From assembly GCF_047302285.1 (NCBI RefSeq), contig NZ_CP154845.1, forward strand, positions 2,666,001 to 2,730,000: a DNA stretch of 64,000 nt, in the 5' to 3' direction. Below the pieces are notes generated by a model. That model was given only the letters and a program-made list of their open reading frames with translations. It was not told where the DNA came from and ran no database searches. Each line of letters begins with the position of its first letter. Positions within the stretch are counted from its first letter, which is position 1. The stretch is from Robertmurraya sp047302285. Lineage in GTDB: Bacteria > Bacillota > Bacilli > Bacillales > Cytobacillaceae. Shown here piece after piece: positions 8,500-17,205 of the stretch. A program made the position numbers and the translations under genes.

Positions 8500-9195
8500 A
8501 TGGCATATGAATATACGATTTCAAACGAACTCCGTGAATTAGAATGCGCTCCCACTTACGAAGATAAACTCTATAAAATACTTGAAACCTATATGAAGCT
8601 ATTTCCAGTGAAAAATTCTTTTTTATTTCGATACTCCCATTTAGGTTTTCTTGGTGAAGGTATTATCTCTATAAACGCTGATGAATTAATTCATATTAGA
8701 GATATTCGTGATGATATTCGTTCATTACCAATCATTTACAGCGCTCTATACGAACGGAAAGCAAAATATTGTTCTGGTATTGATTACTTAAGACAGGTAA
8801 ATAGTAAATACATTACTTCTTCCAACGTAAATTCTCTTGCTGTTATCCCGATTTGCTTTAATTCAGTGGCAATCGGATATATTTGCACGAACGAATTTAA
8901 TAAAGAAGCGCTTATTGATCAGAAGTTACTTGCTTCCTTGACCACATATGGTCATAATGTTGGGAAAATATTAGAAAGATCACATGATTTAATAAAAACC
9001 AGATTATTAAGTAAAAGGGAATTGGAAGTGATGAAGAGGGTTTCATGGGGAGAAAGCACAAAGGAAATGGCTAACATTATGAATCTAAGCGAGTTAACGA
9101 TCAATCAATATGTAAGAGCCGCTATAAAAAAACTTGGAGCACAAAATCGGGTTCATGCCGTTTCAATCTTATTTCGAAATGGGATCCTTTCTTAG
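8500..9195 (+). CDS. LuxR-family transcriptional regulator
   Basis: The last 65 residues (about 168-228) are a LuxR/GerE helix-turn-helix: LLSKRELEVMKRVSWGEST, then KEMANIMNLSELTINQYV and AAIKKLGAQNRVHAVSI. The first 150 residues resemble a GAF or autoinducer-like sensor fold but carry no receiver Asp motif, so the protein probably senses a small molecule directly. The ATG at 8500 follows AGGTGAAAAT. It is divergent from the Baeyer-Villiger monooxygenase operon and is likely its regulator. A single-gene transcript is suggested by the terminator 36 bases downstream. Confidence 0.82.
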   Translation: MAYEYTISNELRELECAPTYEDKLYKILETYMKLFPVKNSFLFRYSHLGFLGEGIISINADELIHIRDIRDDIRSLPIIYSALYERKAKYCSGIDYLRQVNSKYITSSNVNSLAVIPICFNSVAIGYICTNEFNKEALIDQKLLASLTTYGHNVGKILERSHDLIKTRLLSKRELEVMKRVSWGESTKEMANIMNLSELTINQYVRAAIKKLGAQNRVHAVSILFRNGILS

Positions 9196-9230
9196 TTCTT
9201 ACCTCTCTGATAATTGTGAAATTAGTTAGA

Positions 9231-9289
9231 AAAGAAGCCATACCATTCCATCATAAAAGAAACGTTCAGATGGCTTCTTTAATTTTTTT
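9231..9289 (+). terminator. Terminator of the luxR-type gene
   Basis: An 11-base stem (AAAGAAGCCAT at 9231-9241 with ATGGCTTCTTT at 9270-9280) is followed by AATTTTTTT. The loop of 28 bases is long. It also stands at the 3' end of the convergent beta-lactamase-fold gene and may serve both. Confidence 0.75.
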
Positions 9290-9293
9290 GATT

Positions 9294-10637
9294 CTATAAT
9301 CCCACAAATGTTTTTTCTAACACACGGGGATACATCCTTACCCCAAAGAAAGCTGCCCATATCTTTCCATTGGAATCAAAATAGAATTTGATTGGTTTGT
9401 CATTTTTAACAATCACTAACGTCTGCTTGTCACTAGCTCGTAGATCGTAAATTTCCCCAAAGAGATTCGCTTTTAACGTATCGTTTTCGAAATAAATTTT
9501 AATCTGACTATTGCTTTCTGCGCCTGCGTACGTGCCGACAAATTGTTCAAGTTCTTCAATTGATGCTTCATAGACCGGCTCTCTATTGGGTTGTTGTTCA
9601 AGAGGAATATGTAATATTTGATTGATGGCTGCTTGCCAAATATTTCGCACAGATACGCCTGTTACATTCGTTAATACAGCCACCACCAACTTCTCTTCTG
9701 GTACAAAACCGAAATTAGAGGACACACCTGGTTGACTACCACCATGTTCAATAAGTGTCACTCCAAAATAATCTGAGGTAATTTTAAGCGCAAACCCATA
9801 ATAAGAAACTCGATCAATTTGATGCTTTGGTTCAAACATTTTTTGGATCTTATCTTTTTTAATGGCAAGTTTCGTTAACTCTGGTTCTTGATTTAAATAG
9901 AATTGACCATACTTGATTAAATCGATAACTGTTGAACGGATTCCACCACCAACTTCATAATTCCCAAGTTGTGGCCAAGGTACTTCCGTTAATTGATTGG
10001 TTTTCTTATGATAAATATACGGAGTCGTTACATTCGAAAATTTAAAAACTTCTTCTAAACTAAATGTTGAGCGATGCATTTCTAACGGGAATAATATATG
10101 CTCGGTTACATATTGTCGAAATAAGCGTCCTGTTATTTTTTCAATAATGGCTCCAAGAAGTAGGAACGTATCATTACAATAACTAAAATATTCTCCAGGC
10201 CCACCTAGGGCATAATATGGTTCTTTCTCCAAGTAAGCTAAATGATCTACAAAATAGTTAAAATTTTCACATCTCCTCATTGGTGGTAGTCCAACAGAAT
10301 GTGTTAACAGATGATGAATTTTCACTTTACTGCTATCCTCTAGATTGCTTAGTTTAAAATCAGGCAAATATTTTATCACCTCATCATCCGTTGATAACTT
10401 CCCATCTGACTCTAGTTTCATAATCGCAAGGGCCGTAAATGATTTGGATATAGACGCAATTCCGAAAATCGTATCTTTTGTCACAGGTTCTCTCGCTTCG
10501 ATATTTCGATATCCGAACCCATTTTCGTAAATCACTTCTCCATCTTTCGATACTGCTATGGCAACTCCAGCAATGTTTTCTTCCTTCATTAAATCTTCAA
10601 CATACTTTTCAAAACGATTCCAATCCAGTAGTTTCAC
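9294..10637 (-). CDS. Beta-lactamase-fold serine hydrolase (class C/esterase-like)
   Basis: This 447-residue protein has the SxxK active site (Ser-62 and Lys-65 in ASISKSF), a YCN motif in YFSYCND in place of class C YxN, and HGGSQPG in place of the KTG box. A C-terminal beta-rich region of about 100 residues follows the catalytic domain. No signal peptide is visible, so it is probably cytosolic. Proteins of this type include D-aminopeptidases, esterases and penicillin-binding-protein-related peptidases. Being last in a peptide uptake and hydrolysis cluster suggests action on imported peptides, perhaps with D-residues. This is inference. It lies 54 bases after the MFS gene. Confidence 0.85.
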   Translation of the reverse strand: MKLLDWNRFEKYVEDLMKEENIAGVAIAVSKDGEVIYENGFGYRNIEAREPVTKDTIFGIASISKSFTALAIMKLESDGKLSTDDEVIKYLPDFKLSNLEDSSKVKIHHLLTHSVGLPPMRRCENFNYFVDHLAYLEKEPYYALGGPGEYFSYCNDTFLLLGAIIEKITGRLFRQYVTEHILFPLEMHRSTFSLEEVFKFSNVTTPYIYHKKTNQLTEVPWPQLGNYEVGGGIRSTVIDLIKYGQFYLNQEPELTKLAIKKDKIQKMFEPKHQIDRVSYYGFALKITSDYFGVTLIEHGGSQPGVSSNFGFVPEEKLVVAVLTNVTGVSVRNIWQAAINQILHIPLEQQPNREPVYEASIEELEQFVGTYAGAESNSQIKIYFENDTLKANLFGEIYDLRASDKQTLVIVKNDKPIKFYFDSNGKIWAAFFGVRMYPRVLEKTFVGL

Positions 10638-10691
10638 TTTACTTCCTCCATTTCAATATCTTAATAAAAATAGTAAGAGAAAGAACCCTCT

Positions 10692-11918
10692 CTATTTTGA
10701 AACATTATGACGTGCCTCACTATATTTACTTGAATAAGAAATATTGGGCATAATTATTTTTTTGATCCATGCTGCATTTACAAGTAATAACACGCCAGAC
10801 CATATAAATATACTGCGTATTCCAAAGCCCGCAGTAAATAGCCCTGCAATATTCGGTCCAATGATATTTCCGAGGTACATCGCTGATGTTGAATAGCTAT
10901 ATGTACGACTCTCCATCCCTTCTGGAGCGAAATGGCGTAGCAACGTATTGATTGACGGAAGCATGCCTCCAATACACAAACCAAATAAAAAACGGAAGAT
11001 AATTAGTTGCCAAAGATTCATAACAAATGCTTGTGGGATCATAAACAAAGCTGCTGCAATGACAGAATAAAGCAAGACATTTTCCGAGCCAATCTTATCG
11101 CCAAGCTTTCCGAGTCTCGGTGATGCGAGCATATTGGAAAAACCCATTACCGAGGCTGCCAGCCCTGAAAGAAAGGCAATATTTGATGCTGCTGGTGATA
11201 ATTCTTGCACGAACACGGAAATAAGTGGGATCGTCCCCAATGTTGCTAATTGAACAAACGTAACAGAAATAAACAAGGAAGAAATCGGCTTGTTTGCCGT
11301 AATTTTTTTGAAATCATCAAAGATGCTCGATTTTTCCTCCTTTTCATTTTTAACAAAATCCTCATGAACAAAGAAGATAACGAGTACAGCTGCGATGAAT
11401 AGTAAAATACCAGTATATGAAAATATGGCACCATAACCTAGGTGATCAGCCATTACTCCACCGATTAAAGGACCACCAATCGACCCTGATACGGCAGCTG
11501 CATTAAGAATACCTAAAGCATAACCAACCTTCTTCTTAGGTGCAAGCGTGCTCATTAATGCAATAGAAGCTGGTATAAAACCAGAAATACAACCATTAAT
11601 CATTCTTAAGATTAATAGCTGAATGTGATTTGATACAAACCCCATTAAAGTGATCGTGATCGCCATACCAATTCCTGAACGAATGACCATCATTTTTCTC
11701 CCATGTTTGTCAGCAATTTTCCCCCATATTGGCGAAAAAATAAATGCCGTAAAAAAATTGCTTCCAAAAATTAGTCCTGTCCAGAGACCAGCTTCTTTCT
11801 CATTTGTTACCCCTAATTCCTGAATATACAAAGATAAAAACGGAGAGATCGAACTCATGGCTGCCACTGCTAAAAATTGACCAATACATAATATTACAAG
11901 GTTCCTTTTCCACCCCAT
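10692..11918 (-). CDS. MFS transporter, probable drug or metabolite exporter
   Basis: The 408-residue protein has about 12 hydrophobic segments and the MFS motif A GKIADKHGRKMMV between segments 2 and 3, as in DHA1-type exporters of the MdtG/multidrug group. The reading frame is open to 11948, but only the ATG at 11918 has a ribosome-binding site at suitable distance (GGAG nine bases upstream). A terminator-like hairpin separates it from the peptidase gene upstream, so it may be expressed partly on its own. It could export amino acids or peptide breakdown products, but a drug exporter is equally possible. Confidence 0.86.
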   Translation of the reverse strand: MGWKRNLVILCIGQFLAVAAMSSISPFLSLYIQELGVTNEKEAGLWTGLIFGSNFFTAFIFSPIWGKIADKHGRKMMVIRSGIGMAITITLMGFVSNHIQLLILRMINGCISGFIPASIALMSTLAPKKKVGYALGILNAAAVSGSIGGPLIGGVMADHLGYGAIFSYTGILLFIAAVLVIFFVHEDFVKNEKEEKSSIFDDFKKITANKPISSLFISVTFVQLATLGTIPLISVFVQELSPAASNIAFLSGLAASVMGFSNMLASPRLGKLGDKIGSENVLLYSVIAAALFMIPQAFVMNLWQLIIFRFLFGLCIGGMLPSINTLLRHFAPEGMESRTYSYSTSAMYLGNIIGPNIAGLFTAGFGIRSIFIWSGVLLLVNAAWIKKIIMPNISYSSKYSEARHNVSK

Positions 11919-11975
11919 TTTTTTCATCTCCAATTTGTTGCATTGCATTTGAAGTACGACGATATAAACACAACA

Positions 11976-12020
11976 AGTAATCTATTGATCTAAAGCACTG
12001 CTAAGATCAAATAGATTACT
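11976..12020 (-). terminator. Long hairpin between M20 peptidase and MFS genes
   Basis: AGTAATCTATTGATCT (11976-11991) pairs with 12004-12020 over 16 pairs with one bulged base. The downstream minus-strand sequence TGTTGTGTTTATA is only moderately U-rich. It may end or attenuate the long dpp operon before the last two genes. Confidence 0.65.
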
Positions 12021-12026
12021 CGACTT

Positions 12027-13181
12027 CTATCGTGATTCTACTTTTATTAAACTTAATTGTTTCATAATCTCTGCTAGCATGTGCGTTCGTTCACAGAAGC
12101 TATCAATTTCTAGATACTCATCTTCACTGTGAGCGTTACCACCAACTGGACCCAAACCATCCATAGTTGGAATTCCCAATGCTTTTGTAAGGTTTCCGTC
12201 TGAACCTCCACCAGTGTAAGTATCTTTGATGTCAATTCCTAACTCATTTCCGATCCCCTTTATCACATTAAGCATTTCAACTGTTGCTTCATCCTTAACC
12301 ATTGGAGGACGAATTTTCGAACCAACTACTTCAATCTGCGTACCCTCAACATCAGGTTTTGCACAGATTTCACGAATTCGACGATCGACAAACATCGCTT
12401 GTTCTGGCTTTGAAATTCTAACGTCTACTCCAGCAATTGCAGTAGGAGCCACTGTATTAACTGATGTTCCTCCTTTTAAAAGTCCGACATTTATGGTAAT
12501 CCCATCATGATAATTAGTAAGCTTATGAAGTTTTATCGTTTTATAAGCGACTTCTTCAATGGCACTTCTCCCTTTTTCATGCTCAATTCCAGAGTGAGAT
12601 GATACTCCTTTCACCTTTAGCGTATAGCTTGCTCCACCTTTTCGCTCCGAAACCAAGGAGCCATCTTTTCGACCAGGTTCAACAATCAAAGCATAGTCTT
12701 TATTTTTAGCCACTTCTTCAATTAGTTTCCTTGAAGAAATCGAGCCAATTTCCTCATCACTGTTTAAAACAATTTCGATATTTTGATAGGCCTTTTCATT
12801 CATATTCAATAATATTTTCATGGCATATAATAAAGAAACTAGACTTGCCTTCATGTCAACTACCCCTGGACCGTATGCGCGATTTCCCATTATTTGAAAA
12901 CGTCGTTTTTTACTAGCTCCCTTTGGAAACACAGTATCCATATGAGCGACAACGATTATTTTAGGCTTCTTCGCTTCTTTATGTTTTATTACGAGGTGAT
13001 TTCCTCGTTCCTTTTGAAGATCCACTTTTACTAAAAAGCCAAGTTCTTCATATTTTTTCTTTAAAATGGTCCCAATTTCGTCGATGCCTTCTTTGAAATA
13101 ACTACCACTATCAATATTAACTAATGTTTCTAAAAGCTCTATCATTTCAGTTTCTTTGCTTCGAATGAACTCTATTATCAA
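12027..13181 (-). CDS. M20-family metallopeptidase, CPG2/ArgE-like
   Basis: The 384-residue protein has the two-zinc M20 signature: VVAHMDTVFPKG with the first metal His-x-Asp, GPGVVDMKASL with the bridging Asp, and SDEEIGS with the catalytic and metal-binding Glu pair. GGSDGN and NAHSEDEY near the C-terminus supply the remaining metal ligand region. No signal peptide is visible. Relatives include glutamate carboxypeptidase and acetylornithine deacetylase. It follows dppF by 24 bases, so it probably cleaves peptides or N-acyl amino acids delivered by that transporter. The exact substrate cannot be read from sequence. Confidence 0.9.
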   Translation of the reverse strand: MIIEFIRSKETEMIELLETLVNIDSGSYFKEGIDEIGTILKKKYEELGFLVKVDLQKERGNHLVIKHKEAKKPKIIVVAHMDTVFPKGASKKRRFQIMGNRAYGPGVVDMKASLVSLLYAMKILLNMNEKAYQNIEIVLNSDEEIGSISSRKLIEEVAKNKDYALIVEPGRKDGSLVSERKGGASYTLKVKGVSSHSGIEHEKGRSAIEEVAYKTIKLHKLTNYHDGITINVGLLKGGTSVNTVAPTAIAGVDVRISKPEQAMFVDRRIREICAKPDVEGTQIEVVGSKIRPPMVKDEATVEMLNVIKGIGNELGIDIKDTYTGGGSDGNLTKALGIPTMDGLGPVGGNAHSEDEYLEIDSFCERTHMLAEIMKQLSLIKVESR

Positions 13182-13205
13182 CTTCTATTCACCACCCTTT
13201 CTTTT

Positions 13206-14249
13206 CTAAGAGCGTATAATTCCATGACCAGAGGTTAGAGAAAAATGACAGGCCACATAATGTCCAGCTGATTTCTCAACTAAATCTGGGTAGTCCGTTT
13301 GACATTTTTTTGTAGCATAAGGACAGCGTGTGTGAAAATGACAGCCTGAAGGAGGATTAACGGGGCTAGGTAAATCCCCCTCCAAAATGACCTGCAATTT
13401 TTCATCTCTTCCGACCGGGTCAGGTATCGGAATTGCATTAATCAAGCCTTCTGTATAAGGATGCAATGGCATCGTAAATAGATCATCTTTACTCGCCAAT
13501 TCAACCACCTTTCCTAAATACATTACCGCAATACGATTGCTGATATGCTTAACAGCAGGAAGGCCATGAGCAATAAAAATATATGTTAGATTAAATTTCT
13601 TTTGCAGGTCATTCAATAAATTTAATACTTGTGATTGAATCGATACATCCAATGCTGAGACTGGTTCATCACAAATAATTAGTTTAGGTTTTAATGCTAA
13701 CGCTCTGGCAATACCAATTCTTTGTCGTTGCCCTCCACTAAACTCGTGCGGATAACGATAAGCATAGGAGGAATCTAAACCCACGACTTCAAGCAATTCC
13801 ATTATTTTCTCCTCGAGTTCTTTCCCAGAAGCGATCTTATGAGTTTTAAAAGGCTCTGCAATAATATCAAAAACTTTCATTCTAGGATTTAAAGAAGAGT
13901 ACGGGTCTTGAAAGATCATTTGAATATCTTTCTTAACCTCCTTCATCTCTTTTTTATTCAGTTTTCTTATATCTTTTCCTTCAAAGAGGATCTGCCCCTC
14001 AGTTGCTTCTAATAATCCCATAATAACATTCCCAGTTGTTGATTTTCCGCATCCGGACTCTCCGACAATTCCTAATGTTTCCCCTCTTTTCACTTTTATA
14101 TTGATCCCATCCACAGCTCTTAAGAATGTCGTTTCTTTTTGGAACCACCCCTCTGAAACATCAAAGTATTTTTTCAAGTCTCTTATTTCAAGAAGATATT
14201 GTTCCTCTTTATTCTCTTGATTTTCTAGTAAAGTGGCCGTTTGAATCAT
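13206..14249 (-). CDS. dppF: Oligo/dipeptide ABC transporter ATP-binding protein DppF/OppF
   Basis: This ATPase has Walker A GESGCGKST, a signature motif FSGGQRQRIGIARAL, Walker B KLIICDEPVSALD and the OppF-type C-terminal cysteine cluster (GCHFHTRCPYATKKC) that in this family binds an iron-sulfur cluster. The ATG at 14249 is chosen because its A lies inside the dppD stop codon (TAATG) and GAGGAGG precedes it. The frame's extension to 14285 is unlikely. It is fifth in the dppABCDF-like order and drives peptide import together with DppD. Confidence 0.93.
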   Translation of the reverse strand: MIQTATLLENQENKEEQYLLEIRDLKKYFDVSEGWFQKETTFLRAVDGINIKVKRGETLGIVGESGCGKSTTGNVIMGLLEATEGQILFEGKDIRKLNKKEMKEVKKDIQMIFQDPYSSLNPRMKVFDIIAEPFKTHKIASGKELEEKIMELLEVVGLDSSYAYRYPHEFSGGQRQRIGIARALALKPKLIICDEPVSALDVSIQSQVLNLLNDLQKKFNLTYIFIAHGLPAVKHISNRIAVMYLGKVVELASKDDLFTMPLHPYTEGLINAIPIPDPVGRDEKLQVILEGDLPSPVNPPSGCHFHTRCPYATKKCQTDYPDLVEKSAGHYVACHFSLTSGHGIIRS

Positions 14250-15238
14250 TAAATGGCCTCCTCTCGAATTTCGGCATTCCAGCAACGCACCTTTAAATCG
14301 TTCCCATAGCTCATTAGATCAGGTTCTTGATCGGCACATTGTTCAGTGGCAAATGGACACCGTGGCTGAAACTGACATCCAGTAGGTCTATTTAATGGGT
14401 TAGGTACAGTTCCTTCTATAGACTCAAGTTCATCCTTTAACACATGAATTCGAGGCGTGCTTTTCAAGAGTCCTTGCGTATATGGATGCTTTGGTTTTTT
14501 AAAAAGAGTATATACATCTGCCTCTTCCACTACTTGTCCTGAGTACATTACAATGACCCTATCCGCAATTTCAGCAACTACTCCTAAATCATGTGTGATA
14601 ATAATAATTGAAGTATGGTATTCTTTGCTAAGCTGCTTCATTAAATGAAGAATCTGTGCTTGAATCGTGACGTCAAGAGCTGTAGTAGGTTCATCCGCAA
14701 TGAGTAGTTTTGGATTACAAGAAAGCGCCATCGCAATCATAACCCTTTGTCTCATCCCCCCACTTAATGAATGGGGATAGGATGAGTAAACTTTTTCTGC
14801 CCGGGGAATTCCTACTTTTTTTAGCATCTCAATGCTTTTCTTTTTCGCATCCTCTTTTGATACTTTTTGGTGCAAGACAATGGCTTCTGATATTTGATGA
14901 CCGACTTTAAGAATTGGGTTTAATGAAGACAATGGCTCTTGAAAAATCATTGAAATTTCATTTCCGCGAATATCCCTCATATCTCTTTCCGGTATTTTCA
15001 CTAAATCTTTTCCCTCAAATAAAATTTCTCCTTCTTCTATTTTTCCAGGTAAGTCAATTAAACCAAGGACTGAAAACGAGGTAACACTTTTACCGCATCC
15101 AGATTCACCGACAATCGCCACTTTTTCTCCTTTTTTAACTGAAAAAGAAACTCCATCAACTGATTTAATCACTCCCCGTTCTGTATGGAAATAAGTTCTC
15201 AACTCATTTATTTCTAGCAACCTTTCACTTTGGCTCAT
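14249..15238 (-). CDS. dppD: Oligo/dipeptide ABC transporter ATP-binding protein DppD/OppD
   Basis: The protein of about 329 residues shows Walker A GESGCGKSV, the signature LSGGMRQRVMIAMAL, Walker B KLLIADEPTTALD and the C-terminal cysteine cluster GCQFQPRCPFATEQC. A TTG at 15244 abuts the GAGGAGG site, so the ATG at 15238 is the better start. It pairs with DppF, whose start codon overlaps this stop codon. The intact sequence around ILFEGKDLVKIPERDM is a useful reference for the frameshifted paralogue at 28585-29596. Confidence 0.93.
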   Translation of the reverse strand: MSQSERLLEINELRTYFHTERGVIKSVDGVSFSVKKGEKVAIVGESGCGKSVTSFSVLGLIDLPGKIEEGEILFEGKDLVKIPERDMRDIRGNEISMIFQEPLSSLNPILKVGHQISEAIVLHQKVSKEDAKKKSIEMLKKVGIPRAEKVYSSYPHSLSGGMRQRVMIAMALSCNPKLLIADEPTTALDVTIQAQILHLMKQLSKEYHTSIIIITHDLGVVAEIADRVIVMYSGQVVEEADVYTLFKKPKHPYTQGLLKSTPRIHVLKDELESIEGTVPNPLNRPTGCQFQPRCPFATEQCADQEPDLMSYGNDLKVRCWNAEIREEAI

Positions 15239-15286
15239 ATTCAACCTCCTCTTTACTTATCAAATTGTTCCTATACGTCATTTCTA

Positions 15287-16216
15287 TCATTTTCGATTTG
15301 ATGTACGTGGATCAAGAACATCTCGTAACCAGTCTCCTAAAAAGATAATGCCAAGGACTGTTATCGTGATCGCTAAACCAGGAAAAGTCGCAATCCACCA
15401 ACTCGTTGCTAAATAATCACGACCCGCTGTTAGCATTCCACCCCAAGAAACCGCTGGTGGCTGTATTCCAAGACCTAGATAGCTTAATGAAGCTTCTAAA
15501 ATGATAATCGAAGCTACACTCAATGTTGTAATTACGATAAAAGAAGAAAACACATTTGGCAGAATATGTTGCCTAATAATCGTAAAATCACTTGTTCCAA
15601 TCGTTCTAGCCGCTTTGACGAATTCTCGCTCTTTTATCGTTAACACTTCACTCCGGACAAGACGTGCATATGATACCCAGGCAGTTAACCCGATAACGAT
15701 AATAATGGTTGAAAGCCCAGGACCAATAACTCCTAATATGACTAGTAAAAACAAAATGTTAGGAATCGCTAGGAATGCATCTACTAACCTCATAATCATA
15801 TTATCTATCCAACCACCAAAATATCCTGCAATTAAACCTAACCAAAGACCTATCGCGCCGGCAATAATAACGGCAACTAACCCAACAATTAAGGAAACTT
15901 GTGAACCGTATATCACTCGACTTATAATATCTCTTCCTAAATTGTCTGTACCTAATATATGAGAACTTGAACCTCCTTCAAGCCACATAGGAGGAGTATT
16001 CATACTTGTGTAATTTTGTTCGTTAGGATCATATGGTGCCAATTGTTGCGCAAAAATTGCAGTTAATATAACAAATGTTGTAATAATAAAACCACATGTT
16101 CCTGTTTTACTAGCTAAGAGAAGCTTCACCCCTCTCATAAACTCCTTATTTCGGTTCTTCGCCTTACTCCTTGTTCTTGGAAGCGCTGTGCTTCCCACTT
16201 GAGAATTTACTGCCAT
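15287..16216 (-). CDS. dppC: Dipeptide ABC transporter permease DppC
   Basis: This 309-residue membrane protein has about six hydrophobic segments. The first is at about residues 38-55 and is followed by the OppC N-terminal domain (APYDPNEQNY, LGTDNLGRDIISRVIYG). The EAA loop is seen in REFVKAARTIGTSDFTIIRQHILPN. It forms the translocation channel with DppB. The gene starts 12 bases after dppB with a TAAGGAGG-like site. Confidence 0.92.
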   Translation of the reverse strand: MAVNSQVGSTALPRTRSKAKNRNKEFMRGVKLLLASKTGTCGFIITTFVILTAIFAQQLAPYDPNEQNYTSMNTPPMWLEGGSSSHILGTDNLGRDIISRVIYGSQVSLIVGLVAVIIAGAIGLWLGLIAGYFGGWIDNMIMRLVDAFLAIPNILFLLVILGVIGPGLSTIIIVIGLTAWVSYARLVRSEVLTIKEREFVKAARTIGTSDFTIIRQHILPNVFSSFIVITTLSVASIIILEASLSYLGLGIQPPAVSWGGMLTAGRDYLATSWWIATFPGLAITITVLGIIFLGDWLRDVLDPRTSNRK

Positions 16217-16228
16217 CTTAATACCTCC

Positions 16229-17146
16229 TTAGTTATATTGAACCCGTGGATCCAGAAGATGGTACAATATATCGGCGAGTAGATTTAAACCAATAATCAT
16301 AAATGAAATAACAAATACTGCTGCCTGGACAATGGCCATATCCCTTGCATTGACAGCCTGAATAAGAAGCTGACCTAAGCCGGGCCATGAAAAAACGACC
16401 TCTGTAATCAAAGCACCACTTACTAATGAGGAAATTTGTAAAAATACAATTGTTATGACAGGAACTAAAGAATTTCGAAACGCATGCTTATAAACGACGA
16501 TTGAATTATTTAAGCCTTTGCTTTTTGCAGTTTTTATATACTCCTGACCGAGTATCTCAACCATATTAGAACGAACAAGTCTAGTTATTTCAGCAGCGCT
16601 GGCTGTTCCCAATGTTATAGAAGGTAAGACAAAGTGTAGCCATGTTCCTGTTCCTGAAACAGGAAAAATTTGCCACATCACTGAAAAGACAAGGATTAAC
16701 ATGATCCCTAACCAAAAATTAGGTAAAGCTTTCCCTAAGACAGATGCACCAGTTGCAAATAGGTCTAAGAATGAATTTCTCTTTGTTGCAGACCAAATTC
16801 CAAGAGGTATCGCTATAATGATCGCAACAATCATTGAAGTTAATGCTAGACTTAACGTCGCTGGTAATCTTTCTAAGACAATTGGAAGAGCCTCTGCGTT
16901 ATAGCGATAAGAATCACCAAAGTCGAACGTAAACATATTTATTACAAAGGTTCCATATTGCACGATAAATGGACGATCTAACCCTAACGCTTCACGTAGA
17001 TTATCAATATCTTCTTGTGTCGCATCTTCAGGTAGCATGAGTGAGACTGGATCACCAGCCACATATAGTAAACAAAAAACAATGAAAGAAATGATAATTA
17101 AAACAGGGATGATTTGTAGGACTCTACGCATAAAATACTTTTTCAT
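16229..17146 (-). CDS. dppB: Dipeptide ABC transporter permease DppB
   Basis: The 305-residue protein has about six transmembrane segments and the DppB/OppB signature: an N-terminal MRRVLQIIPVLIIISFIVF segment, GDPVSLMLPEDAT, LRE.LGLDRPF, and the EAA loop EYIKTAKSKGLNNSIVVYKHAFRN. The C-terminus ends with LLDPRVQYN, typical of the family. It is separated from the binding-protein gene by a hairpin at 17166-17198. Confidence 0.92.
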   Translation of the reverse strand: MKKYFMRRVLQIIPVLIIISFIVFCLLYVAGDPVSLMLPEDATQEDIDNLREALGLDRPFIVQYGTFVINMFTFDFGDSYRYNAEALPIVLERLPATLSLALTSMIVAIIIAIPLGIWSATKRNSFLDLFATGASVLGKALPNFWLGIMLILVFSVMWQIFPVSGTGTWLHFVLPSITLGTASAAEITRLVRSNMVEILGQEYIKTAKSKGLNNSIVVYKHAFRNSLVPVITIVFLQISSLVSGALITEVVFSWPGLGQLLIQAVNARDMAIVQAAVFVISFMIIGLNLLADILYHLLDPRVQYN

Positions 17147-17165
17147 TTGCTCACCTCTTTATTAA

Positions 17166-17198
17166 GAATCTGGGAAAACACCGATTTCTCCCAGATTC
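17166..17198 (-). terminator. Hairpin between binding-protein and permease genes
   Basis: GAATCTGGGA (17166-17175) pairs with TCCCAGATTC (17189-17198), only seven bases past the binding-protein stop codon. The minus-strand tail TTAATAAAGAGG is weak. Such hairpins usually let the abundant binding protein be made in excess over the permeases, through partial termination or mRNA 3' protection. Confidence 0.75.
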
Positions 17199-17205
17199 AA
17201 CATAA

